Made by a program: the position numbers and the translations under genes
Notes under the pieces: generated by a model
Told to the model about the DNA's origin: nothing
The model's database searches: none
The model's input: the letters and a program-made list of their open reading frames with translations, nothing else
Assembly: GCA_045577655.1 (NCBI GenBank)
Contig: JAZNIU010000029.1
Coordinates: forward strand, 1 to 36,510
Length of the DNA: 36,510 bases
Direction: 5' to 3'
DNA from: RGIG7450 sp045577655
GTDB taxonomy: Bacteria > Bacillota > Clostridia > RUG12999
Part shown: positions 15,373 to 22,452 of the stretch, one piece after another
Numbering within the stretch: the stretch's first letter is position 1
Layout: each line of letters starts with the position of its first letter

Positions 15373-16797
15373 ATGAAAAAAATAATTTCTATTTTGCTTA
15401 TATGTGCTTTTATTGTTCTTCCCGTAGCGGCGGAAGGTGAGAAAACAGTAACCTCTGTTTCGGGAAATTTGTCTGCCCGCTATATCACAAGCGTGGAAGA
15501 GTTTATAGAACAGTATTATAAATTCGGTACTACAAGCGACGTGCTCTATAAAGCAGCGCTGGAAAAAGTTCTGAAAGAAAACCCCGACCTTCTTGCTTCC
15601 GCAATAGAAGGAATGACAGACCAGTTGGACCATTATTCCACATATTTCTCAAAAGATGAATATTCGGCATGGCAGGACAGTCTGTCCGGCACCTTTGCAG
15701 GCATTGGTGTTACAATTGAACAAAGAGGCGAATATATTGTCGTTGTTTCCCCAATAAGCGGTTCGGGTGCAGAAGCCGCCGGTGTTAAAGCCGGGGACAA
15801 AATCATCAGCGTCGGCGAAGAAATTGTCATCGGCAAATCAGTTGAATATATCCGCGCTCTTATTGTTGGCGACGTTGGAACAGAAGTTACAATAGGTGTT
15901 CTTCGCGGTGCAGATACCATTTCTTTCACAATCACACGTTCAATCGTTGAACAGCCAACCATATCCTATGGAATAACAGACGAAAATATCGGCTATATCA
16001 GAATAGCAAGCTTTGCAACCACCACACCGGGAGATGTTGCTGATGCATTAAAGGATTTTGACAAAAAGAAGATCGAAAACCTTATAATCGATGTCCGCGA
16101 CAACCCGGGCGGCGAGCTTAACTCTCTTCTTGATACTTTGCGGCTTTTTATGCCTAAAGGGGATATTCTCCACATACATTATAAAAACGAAGCACAAAAT
16201 GTTACTTACAAAAACAATAAAAACAGTGCCGGCAAATATAAGATTGTAATTCTTGCGAACGAAAACAGTGCAAGTGCCGCAGAAGCTTTTTCTGCTTCCA
16301 TGCAAGATGCCAAAGTTGCTAAAATTGTTGGCAAAACCACTTTTGGAAAAGGCAGTATGCAGATTATTCAACGCGTAATAACCGGTGGTGCTATAAAGCT
16401 TACCGTTGCGCTCTATCATTCGGCAAAAGGCAACGTGGTTGACAAGGTGGGTGTTGTTCCCGACTATTATGTAACAAATTACAGTCAGCCCCTTTGCTAC
16501 AACCCTTATATTCTTCCAATGCAGTTTTCGTCTCTAATAAACGAAAACTCATCTCCCGAAGAAATAGAAGCTGCAGAGCTTCGGCTTAAGCTTCTGTCCA
16601 TCTACCCGGGCGATGTGGACGGCGTTTTTGATGAAGACACAAAAACGGCAGTCAAGCTTTTCCAGGAAAAGTTTGGCATTGCTCCTACCGGCAACCTTGA
16701 TATTATGACTCAGGTTGAACTTGATAATAGGACCAAGGATATTGAGACGGAAGTTGACAAACAATACTATACGGCGGTTTCTCTGCTAAATAATTGA
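15373..16797 (+). CDS. S41-family C-terminal processing peptidase with a peptidoglycan-binding domain (CtpB-like)
   Basis: 474 residues from ATG at 15373, chosen because AAAGGAT lies 8 bases upstream and the protein then opens with a clean signal peptide (MKKIISILLICAFIVLPVAA). Order: signal, helical N-domain, PDZ domain (about 95-175, GVTIEQRGEYIVVVSPISGS), S41 catalytic domain, and a PG_binding_1 domain near the C-terminus (YPGDVDGVFDEDTKTAVKLF). The catalytic residues line up as Ser301 in NSASAAE, Lys326 in TFGKG and Gln330, the same spacing as the CtpB triad. A serine protease acting outside the membrane, probably near the wall. CtpB-type enzymes act in sporulation signalling in Bacillus, which would agree with spore genes nearby, but this is inference. 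The stop codon lies within the -35 box of the next promoter. Confidence 0.93.
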   Translation: MKKIISILLICAFIVLPVAAEGEKTVTSVSGNLSARYITSVEEFIEQYYKFGTTSDVLYKAALEKVLKENPDLLASAIEGMTDQLDHYSTYFSKDEYSAWQDSLSGTFAGIGVTIEQRGEYIVVVSPISGSGAEAAGVKAGDKIISVGEEIVIGKSVEYIRALIVGDVGTEVTIGVLRGADTISFTITRSIVEQPTISYGITDENIGYIRIASFATTTPGDVADALKDFDKKKIENLIIDVRDNPGGELNSLLDTLRLFMPKGDILHIHYKNEAQNVTYKNNKNSAGKYKIVILANENSASAAEAFSASMQDAKVAKIVGKTTFGKGSMQIIQRVITGGAIKLTVALYHSAKGNVVDKVGVVPDYYVTNYSQPLCYNPYILPMQFSSLINENSSPEEIEAAELRLKLLSIYPGDVDGVFDEDTKTAVKLFQEKFGIAPTGNLDIMTQVELDNRTKDIETEVDKQYYTAVSLLNN

Positions 16798-16822
16798 CAT
16801 TAGTTTGGAAATATGCTAAAAT
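16794..16822 (+). promoter_or_regulatory. sigma-A promoter of the darA-holB-ricT operon
   Basis: TTGACA (16794-16799), 17-base spacer, TAAAAT (16817-16822). The S41 gene's TGA stop (16795-16797) lies inside the -35 hexamer. Confidence 0.8.
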
Positions 16823-16863
16823 AATTATAGGTAATTTGATGAAAATAATGTGGAGGTAATACT

Positions 16864-17181
16864 ATGAAATTAATAATGGCAATTGTAAGTTCTGACGATT
16901 CAGGTGAACTCATTTCTGTTCTTACCAAAAACAAATTCAGCGTTACACGTCTTGCAACAACCGGCGGTTTTCTCCGTGCAGGCAATACAACAGTTATTAT
17001 CGGTGTTGAGGAAGACAAGGTTGAAGAGGTGTTTTCTATTATTAAATCCACTTGCAGCACCCGCAAACAGATAACAACAAACCAGGCTCCCTTTGGCGGT
17101 GTTACTCCCTATCCGATAGAAATTGAGGTAGGCGGAGCAACTGTATTTACCCTGGATGTTGACCAGTTTAAAAAGTTATAA
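16864..17181 (+). CDS. darA: Cyclic-di-AMP receptor, PII-like protein (DarA/YaaQ family)
   Basis: 105 residues, full family length. It begins MKLIMAIVSSDDSGELISVL and has the conserved TRLATTGGFLRAGNTTVIIGVEE core with the ligand loop, then the C-terminal GGATVFTLDVDQFKKL. Homologs form PII-like trimers that bind the second messenger c-di-AMP in the cytoplasm; the downstream target is not settled. Ribosome site TGGAGGT precedes ATG. It heads a darA-holB-ricT string, an arrangement also known from Bacillus, where yaaQ lies near holB and yaaT; the intervening yaaR of Bacillus is absent here. Own promoter at 16794. Confidence 0.93.
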   Translation: MKLIMAIVSSDDSGELISVLTKNKFSVTRLATTGGFLRAGNTTVIIGVEEDKVEEVFSIIKSTCSTRKQITTNQAPFGGVTPYPIEIEVGGATVFTLDVDQFKKL

Positions 17182-17184
17182 TAA

Positions 17185-18168
17185 ATGACTTGCGGATTTG
17201 GCTCTGTTACAGGGCAAAAAAAAATTATCAGTCTTCTTTCAAATGCAATTGAGTCGGGGACTGTTTCCCACGCCTATATTTTCGAAGGAGAACCGGGCAT
17301 GGGCAAAAAAACACTTGCCCGGGCATTTGCTCAGCAGCTTGTTTGCCGGGACAAAAACGGTTGCGGAAGCTGCGACGGTTGCCGTCTGGCTCTTTCGGGC
17401 AACCATCCGGATATTATAATGCTCGCTCCTTCTGAAGGAAAACAACAGATTTCTGTGGAAAATATAAGGGCGCTGTGTGATAACATTTCGTTGCGTCCTC
17501 ATTCTGCTGACAAAAAGGTTATTATTATTCCCGATTGCGAAAAGCTGAATGTGTCTTCGCAGAACGCTCTACTCAAAATGCTTGAAGAGCCACCTGCGTA
17601 TGTTGTTTTTGTTCTTATTACCACAAACAGCAATTTCTTTCTTGATACTGTTCTTTCAAGAAGTATGAAATTGACTTTTGAACCCTATTCTTACGATGAA
17701 ATATATGGGTTTCTCCAGAAAAATGGTCTGTCCACGAATTGTTCCGCTGCCATAAGCTATGCAGGCGGCAACCTTGGAAAAGCATTTTTGTATGCTTCGG
17801 ACAGCAGCTTTAATAATTTGAGAGAACTTGTTTTTTCTTCTTTCAAGCATCTTTTTGGCGATAAATCTATGATTTATGAACTGGTTAATATGCTGGAACA
17901 AAACAAAGATTACGCGGAAGAAATATTTGATATTATTGAAAGCATCGCCCGCGACCTTGTTATGCTTAACATCGGTGCAGAGCCGGTTATAAACAACAAA
18001 GATTTTTCCTCTTTGCTCGAAGAATATGTTTCAAAAACAACTGTTAAAGGCTGTATGTCTTTCTTGGAGAATGTTATAAATACGAAAAAAATGCTGCTTT
18101 CAAATGTGAATTATAATCTTCTTATAAACTCATTTGCAGTAAGCAGCAGGGAGGTACTAGGTTGGTAG
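17185..18168 (+). CDS. holB: DNA polymerase III clamp-loader subunit delta-prime
   Basis: 327 residues. AAA+ fold with Walker A GEPGMGKKTLA (about 33-43), a four-cysteine zinc module (CRDKNGCGSCDGC) and the sensor region NALLKMLEEPP. Part of the clamp loader that places the sliding clamp on DNA. The SRC arginine-finger motif usual in gamma/tau and delta-prime reads SRS here (VLSRSMKLTF). The ATG lies 3 bases after darA, with only a weak ribosome site, so translation is probably coupled. Its 3' end overlaps ricT by 7 bases. Confidence 0.93.
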   Translation: MTCGFGSVTGQKKIISLLSNAIESGTVSHAYIFEGEPGMGKKTLARAFAQQLVCRDKNGCGSCDGCRLALSGNHPDIIMLAPSEGKQQISVENIRALCDNISLRPHSADKKVIIIPDCEKLNVSSQNALLKMLEEPPAYVVFVLITTNSNFFLDTVLSRSMKLTFEPYSYDEIYGFLQKNGLSTNCSAAISYAGGNLGKAFLYASDSSFNNLRELVFSSFKHLFGDKSMIYELVNMLEQNKDYAEEIFDIIESIARDLVMLNIGAEPVINNKDFSSLLEEYVSKTTVKGCMSFLENVINTKKMLLSNVNYNLLINSFAVSSREVLGW

Positions 18169-19025
18169 AAATAGTTGGTGTCAGATTTAAAAAAGTATGT
18201 AAAATATATTATTTCTCTCCCGAAGGCGGCAAGTTTTCCTGCGGCGACCATGTAATTGTGGAAACTGCACGCGGTGTTGAATTCGGAACTGTTGCAATTG
18301 CAAACAAAAAGGTTCCGGAAGATTCCATTACATCCCCGCTTAAACCGGTTATCCGCCTTGCTACAAAGGATGACGAAATCACATACAAAAACAATGCAAA
18401 AAAATGCAAGGAAGCATTTGATATTGCTCTTGAAAAAATTGCAAAACACGGGCTTGACATGAAACTTGTCGATGTTGAATATACATTTGATTGCGGAAAA
18501 GCGCTTTTTTATTTTACCGCAGACGGCAGGGTTGATTTCCGCGAGCTTGTAAAAGACCTTGCGACTGTGTTCCACACAAGAATAGAACTCAGACAGATTG
18601 GCGTCCGTGATGAAGCGAAAATGCTTGGCGGGTTTGGCGTGTGCGGCAGAAACCTTTGCTGTCACAGCTTTTTGGACGAGTTTATTCCCGTTTCAATAAA
18701 AATGGCTAAAGAACAGAGTCTTTCTCTTAACCCCACAAAAATTTCCGGTTCCTGCGGTAGACTGATGTGTTGTCTCAAATACGAACAGGACACCTACGAA
18801 GAAATGAATGTCGGTATGCCCGGTCAGGGAGCAACTGTTAAAACCCCTGACGGAGAAGGCATAGTTATAAACTCTGAAACATTAAAAAGACGTGTAACTG
18901 TTAAATTTGCAGATTCTCCGGCACTGAAATCCTATCCGGTTGAGGAAGTCAAGATTTTACGGAATGTATCAAACAGACAGGACGATGCAGACCTTGAAGC
19001 CCTTAAACAACTGGAATCTGACTAA
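18162..19025 (+). CDS. ricT: PSP1-domain protein RicT (YaaT)
   Basis: 287 residues from a TTG start (18162) with GGGAGG about 7 bases upstream, overlapping holB by 7 bases. The PSP1 domain covers about residues 60-145. It is followed by two cysteine groups, VCGRNLCCHSF and GSCGRLMCCLKYEQ, that in the Bacillus Y-complex (RicA-RicF-RicT) help hold [4Fe-4S] clusters. That complex affects mRNA maturation by RNase Y and also competence, sporulation and biofilm decisions. A C-terminal KOW/SH3-like region follows (GQGATVKTPDGEGIVI). RicA and RicF are not in the window. An iron-sulfur ferredoxin gene follows. Confidence 0.93.
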   Translation: MVEIVGVRFKKVCKIYYFSPEGGKFSCGDHVIVETARGVEFGTVAIANKKVPEDSITSPLKPVIRLATKDDEITYKNNAKKCKEAFDIALEKIAKHGLDMKLVDVEYTFDCGKALFYFTADGRVDFRELVKDLATVFHTRIELRQIGVRDEAKMLGGFGVCGRNLCCHSFLDEFIPVSIKMAKEQSLSLNPTKISGSCGRLMCCLKYEQDTYEEMNVGMPGQGATVKTPDGEGIVINSETLKRRVTVKFADSPALKSYPVEEVKILRNVSNRQDDADLEALKQLESD

Positions 19026-19041
19026 ATTTGATAAAAAAGAC

Positions 19042-19070
19042 TTGAAATTGTATTATCTTTTTGATATAAT
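19042..19070 (+). promoter_or_regulatory. sigma-A promoter of the ferredoxin gene
   Basis: TTGAAA (19042-19047), 17-base spacer, TATAAT (19065-19070). It lies between ricT and the ferredoxin start, so the ferredoxin can be made from its own short transcript. Confidence 0.75.
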
Positions 19071-19101
19071 ATCCTCAAGCATATAAGGAGGTGTATATAA
19101 A

Positions 19102-19272
19102 ATGGCATACATCATTAACGACAGCTGCATCAGCTGCGGAGCATGTGAAGGCGAATGTCCTGTTTCCTGTATTTCTGCAGGTGATGACAAATATGTGATA
19201 AACGCTGACGAATGTATCGATTGCGGTTCTTGCGCAAGCGTTTGTCCTGTAGGAGCTCCCGAAGCTAACTAA
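19102..19272 (+). CDS. 2[4Fe-4S] ferredoxin, clostridial type
   Basis: 56 residues. Two CxxCxxCxxxCP motifs: CISCGACEGECP and CIDCGSCASVCP, with pseudo-twofold symmetry and an acidic surface. A perfect AAGGAGGTG ribosome site lies about 9 bases before ATG. A small cytoplasmic electron carrier that would accept low-potential electrons, for example from pyruvate:ferredoxin oxidoreductase or hydrogenase, neither of which is in view. It has its own promoter upstream and a strong terminator directly downstream, so it is probably a monocistronic, highly expressed gene. It implies ferredoxin-based anaerobic metabolism alongside the NAD-linked 2-oxoacid dehydrogenase elsewhere in the window. Confidence 0.95.
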   Translation: MAYIINDSCISCGACEGECPVSCISAGDDKYVINADECIDCGSCASVCPVGAPEAN

Positions 19273-19283
19273 TTTAAGTTTAA

Positions 19284-19320
19284 AATAAAACGGTTCCGTT
19301 TGGAACCGTTTTATTTTTTT
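19284..19320 (+). terminator. strong intrinsic terminator after the ferredoxin gene
   Basis: A 14-base stem (19284-19297 with 19302-19315; core ACGGTTCC/GGAACCGT), GTTT loop and T-rich tail to 19320. It lies 11 bases past the ferredoxin stop. Confidence 0.93.
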
Positions 19321-19347
19321 CATAATCTGCCTTTTTTCTCATATAAA
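19320..19347 (+). promoter_or_regulatory. possible mother-cell (sigma-E/K-like) promoter of the LysM-GH18 gene
   Basis: TCATAAT (19320-19326), 13 bases, then CATATAAA (19340-19347) resembles sigma-E consensus elements (-35 near ATATT, -10 near CATACAAT). No sigma-A promoter is visible between the terminator and the gene. Weak evidence, based on memory of the consensus. Confidence 0.3.
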
Positions 19348-19374
19348 TTACTATATTTTATATTTGGAGGGCTT

Positions 19375-20655
19375 ATGGAAATTCATGTTGTAAAATCGGG
19401 CGAAACACCTTCGTCAATTTCAGAAATATACGGTGTAAACCCTGCACGTATGATGCGGGATAACGGGTACAGCATTTCAACACCGCTGGTTGTCGGCCAG
19501 TCGCTTGTTATTTTGTTTCCAAATCAGATTCATACCGTTTCTTCAGGAGACTCTGTTTTTTCTGTTGCCGAGCAGTATGGCATAACAGTAAACCAACTCT
19601 ACCGTAACAATTACGAGCTTTTAGGCAGACCGTCCATCTATCCCGGTCAAACGCTTGTGATAAGCTATGAGGGACAAAAACTTGGTCCTTTGTATGTAAA
19701 TGCCTATGCCTACCCCTACATTTCCGATTCGCTGGTCCGGGCAGAACTTCCCTACCTTACCTATCTTACTCCTTTCACGTACGGTATAACACCGACAGGC
19801 GGACTTGTCAACCTTGATGACAGTCGTCTTATCGCCACTGCAAAAGAATATGACGTTTCTCCTCTTATGCACCTTTCTACCATAACGGAAACTGGAAATT
19901 TCAGCACAAAAAACGCAAGCGACCTTCTTTCCTCCGCTGAGTCGGAAGCCCTTATTTCAGAAGCTATTTTAAAAAACATCCAGACAAAAAGATATGAAGG
20001 TCTGGACATTGACTTTGAATATATCTCTGCTGAGGACGCAGCGCCTTATGCAGAGTTTGTATCTTCTTTAAAAACTCTGTTAAATGAAAACGGCTACCCT
20101 GTATGGGTAGCTCTTGCTCCAAAAGTATCAGATACTCAGCCCGGCACTTTGTATGAAGGGCATAACTATGCCCTTTTGTCGGAAGCTGCAAATTTCACTT
20201 TTCTTATGACTTATGAATGGGGTTATAAATACAGTTCTCCCCAGGCGGTGGCACCCATTCCGTCGGTTACCCGGGTTTTAGAATATGCTCTTACAAGAAT
20301 TCCGCCCGAAAGAATTTTTTTAGGCATCCCCACCTATGGCTATGACTGGCCTCTTCCCTATGTTAAAGGCGTAACTGCCGCAACATCAATATCTAACGTA
20401 ACTGCCATAAACCTTGCGCGCAATTTCGGTGCTGAAATAAACTACGACACCACCGCACAGTCTCCCTGGTTTACCTATGTTGCAGAGGACGGCAAAGCAC
20501 ACGAGGTGTGGTTTGAAGATGCCCGAAGCATTCAGGCAAAACTTAAGCTGGTGAATGATTACAGTTTGCAGGGAATCGGTTACTGGGATTTAATGCGCGA
20601 TTTTCCGCAGAACTGGATAGTTTTAAATTCACTTTACGACATAATCTCACTGTAA
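19375..20655 (+). CDS. LysM-GH18 spore cortex-type N-acetylglucosaminidase (SleL/YaaH-like)
   Basis: 426 residues from ATG at 19375 (TTGGAGG 6 bases upstream; an in-frame ATG at 19300 lies inside the preceding terminator and is rejected). Two LysM repeats (about 1-45 and 48-96) bind peptidoglycan. A GH18 TIM barrel (about 100-426) follows with the catalytic DxDxE motif at Asp211, Asp213, Glu215 (LDIDFEY) and a barrel strand ending WFEDARSIQAKL. No signal peptide, as in SleL/YaaH, which are made in the mother cell and placed in the spore coat to degrade cortex during germination. The spore role is inferred from architecture and from the SpoIID-like neighbour. Its 3' end overlaps that convergent gene by 22 bases. 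Confidence 0.9.
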   Translation: MEIHVVKSGETPSSISEIYGVNPARMMRDNGYSISTPLVVGQSLVILFPNQIHTVSSGDSVFSVAEQYGITVNQLYRNNYELLGRPSIYPGQTLVISYEGQKLGPLYVNAYAYPYISDSLVRAELPYLTYLTPFTYGITPTGGLVNLDDSRLIATAKEYDVSPLMHLSTITETGNFSTKNASDLLSSAESEALISEAILKNIQTKRYEGLDIDFEYISAEDAAPYAEFVSSLKTLLNENGYPVWVALAPKVSDTQPGTLYEGHNYALLSEAANFTFLMTYEWGYKYSSPQAVAPIPSVTRVLEYALTRIPPERIFLGIPTYGYDWPLPYVKGVTAATSISNVTAINLARNFGAEINYDTTAQSPWFTYVAEDGKAHEVWFEDARSIQAKLKLVNDYSLQGIGYWDLMRDFPQNWIVLNSLYDIISL

Positions 20656-21887
20656 TCTGTGAGTGTACATTCTTTATAATAGTAGGTCAGTATATCTTCA
20701 TAAGTAAGCCCCTGCTGGCTCATATGGTTTGCACCCCATTGGCTCATACCTACTCCGTGACCATACCCGCGACCGCTTATTATATATTTGTCGTTGCCCG
20801 AGCTGTTAGAAAACTCTTTAAGACCTTCTGCGGTAAGTGCATAATATTTCCCCGTTACTTTTTCCTTTCCGTTTTCACCCAGGACATACACGCTGCTGCC
20901 TGTAGGCTGAGTTATTGTGTAAAGCTGGCTTCTCAAACTAAGAAAAGTTCTTGCATAGCTCTTTTTATAGCTTTTTGTGCCCTTTGTGCCTGTTATTTTA
21001 ACTTCCAGCACCCTGCCGGACGAAGATGTTTTAACAACTTCCATACCAACAATATCGCCTATATCTACCTGATTGAACAAAAGCTCCGATTTGATTTCTT
21101 CGGGAGTGAATTCCACTTCCCACACTCCCCCGGAGATTTCTTCGGTTTTTTCATATTCGTCTTTGAACGTCTTAAAATATGGATAGCTTCCGCCCCATAC
21201 ATTTTCAGAGGCCTCGACATATCCTCCGTTGGAAGAACTGAAGAGGGTGTTTATTATTTTACCGTTATATGTAACCACAACACCCGCTGTTTCCTCAACA
21301 GCACGATTGGTAGCTTCTGTTTCAGCTGCTACCCCGCCATACACCTGGCAGTTTGTATTGTCACACAAATCAAACCCCATATCACCGTGTTTACCCATAG
21401 CAGTAAATCCGAAACATCTTGCGGCAACTGCCTGTGCTTTAAGTGCTTCAATATGCCAGCTTGAAGGCATTTCGCGGGCTACAACACCTTTAACATAGTC
21501 GTCAACTCCCACCTCGTTTATAATGGTGAGCTTGTCTCCCTCGGGCTTTAAAATTACATTCCCGCGATATTTTTTGCCGCCAATATCAAGTATTTTATCG
21601 TCCGCAACAATTTTTATTTCATTTCCGTTTTCCCCCGAATATAACAGGGTGTCTCCTTCCGGGTTATGTAAAACAACATTGCCTTCAGACACAGAGGCAA
21701 CAACCTTTTGTCCCAGGTCTTCGTCAAGCTCTGTGGCAATTCTCACCTCGGATGAAACTGCAATCTGCTCTTTTGCACTGCTACCGTAAAAAAGGCCTAC
21801 TTTGAACATAAACTCCTCCTCTGCCATAGCCGTAAAAGACATAAGTATAGCGGCAAGCAGAAGAGCAAAAATATATTTAATTTTCAT
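20634..21887 (-). CDS. SpoIID/LytB-domain protein, probable peptidoglycan lytic enzyme
   Basis: 417 residues from ATG at 21887, chosen because AGGAGA lies 7 bases upstream and a signal peptide follows at once (MKIKYIFALLLAAILMSFTAMA). A beta-rich N-region (about 25-125) precedes the SpoIID domain, with VVAREMPSSWHIEALKAQAVAARCF and the C-terminal GRGYGHGVGMSQWGANHMSQ. In Bacillus SpoIID is a transglycosylase for engulfment; LytB relatives modify lytic enzymes. It could be SpoIID itself or a paralog; it is longer than Bacillus SpoIID (about 340). No convincing sigma-A promoter is seen upstream. Convergent with the LysM-GH18 gene, with a 22-base tail overlap and no terminator between them. Confidence 0.88.
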   Translation of the reverse strand: MKIKYIFALLLAAILMSFTAMAEEEFMFKVGLFYGSSAKEQIAVSSEVRIATELDEDLGQKVVASVSEGNVVLHNPEGDTLLYSGENGNEIKIVADDKILDIGGKKYRGNVILKPEGDKLTIINEVGVDDYVKGVVAREMPSSWHIEALKAQAVAARCFGFTAMGKHGDMGFDLCDNTNCQVYGGVAAETEATNRAVEETAGVVVTYNGKIINTLFSSSNGGYVEASENVWGGSYPYFKTFKDEYEKTEEISGGVWEVEFTPEEIKSELLFNQVDIGDIVGMEVVKTSSSGRVLEVKITGTKGTKSYKKSYARTFLSLRSQLYTITQPTGSSVYVLGENGKEKVTGKYYALTAEGLKEFSNSSGNDKYIISGRGYGHGVGMSQWGANHMSQQGLTYEDILTYYYKECTLTDYSEIMS

Positions 21888-21991
21888 AACTTTTTCTCCT
21901 GTATAATAAAACTGCACATATAATATATTTTCGACAGCTTTTTTTAAAATCCTTGTTACAGTTATGTGACAATTATAGGTAATAATTATTT

Positions 21992-22020
21992 TTGACTTTT
22001 GTTTTTTTATGTGATATACT
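21992..22020 (+). promoter_or_regulatory. sigma-A promoter of the DtxR-family gene
   Basis: TTGACT (21992-21997), 17-base spacer, TATACT (22015-22020). The expected transcript start lies only a few bases before the ribosome site AAGGAGA, giving a very short leader. Confidence 0.8.
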
Positions 22021-22045
22021 TGATATTGAAAGGAGATGTGTAAGT

Positions 22046-22423
22046 TTGAAAATGAAAGAATCGGCAGAAAACTATCTTGAAACCATTTTAATGCTTAAAA
22101 ATAAAAACGGTTATGTCCGCAGTATTGATATTGCCCGCGAGCTTTCTTTTACAAAACCAAGCGTCTCGGTTGCTATGAAATCGTTGAGGGAAGCAGGATG
22201 CATCACAGTGGACGAAGGCGGCGGAATTTCTCTGACCGACAAAGGTTTTGAAATTGCCCGTCGTATGTACGACCGCCATCTTGTCATCGCCAAGGCGCTC
22301 ATCCACTTGGGTGTTGACGAAGAAACTGCCTACAGTGACAGTTGTAAAATAGAACATGATATAAGCGCACAAAGCTTTGAAAAGCTTACCGAATATATGA
22401 AATCAAAAAAACTTCTTGACTGA
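22046..22423 (+). CDS. DtxR/MntR-family metal-dependent regulator, short form
   Basis: 125 residues from TTG at 22046 (AAGGAGA 9 bases upstream; the ATG at 22052 is 15 bases away, and a longer frame from 21992 starts inside the promoter). Winged helix (about 1-65) with SIDIARELSFTKPSVSVAMK, then a dimerisation/metal domain; the SH3-like third domain of DtxR is absent, as in MntR. Aligned by eye to MntR, the ligand positions read Asn9, Glu12, His78, Cys100, Glu103, His104. The Cys-x2-Glu-His group matches iron-type DtxR, Glu12 matches MntR, and Asn9 matches neither. A cytoplasmic repressor sensing Mn or Fe; its targets are not evident. No transporter sits beside it. Confidence 0.88.
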   Translation: MKMKESAENYLETILMLKNKNGYVRSIDIARELSFTKPSVSVAMKSLREAGCITVDEGGGISLTDKGFEIARRMYDRHLVIAKALIHLGVDEETAYSDSCKIEHDISAQSFEKLTEYMKSKKLLD

Positions 22424-22452
22424 AAAAACGGATGCATTTGCATCCGTTTTTT
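22423..22452. terminator. bidirectional terminator between the DtxR-like and CapA-like genes
   Basis: CGGATGCA (22429-22436) pairs with TGCATCCG (22439-22446) around a TT loop, flanked by six As and six Ts. It works in both directions, and its outer bases touch the stop codons of both convergent genes. Confidence 0.92.

Noticed and set aside
18111..18665. Minus-strand frame of 184 residues across holB and ricT
   Set aside because: Antisense shadow of ricT, no motif and no promoter.
19300..19374. Upstream in-frame ATG of the LysM-GH18 protein
   Set aside because: The added 25 residues would be encoded inside the ferredoxin terminator and there is no ribosome site; ATG at 19375 has a good one.
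20724..21464. Plus-strand frame of 246 residues inside the SpoIID-like gene
   Set aside because: Antisense to a gene with clear SpoIID motifs; no recognisable domain.
21992..22045. Longer N-terminus of the DtxR-family protein
   Set aside because: Its start coincides with the -35 box of the gene's own promoter, so it would not be transcribed.
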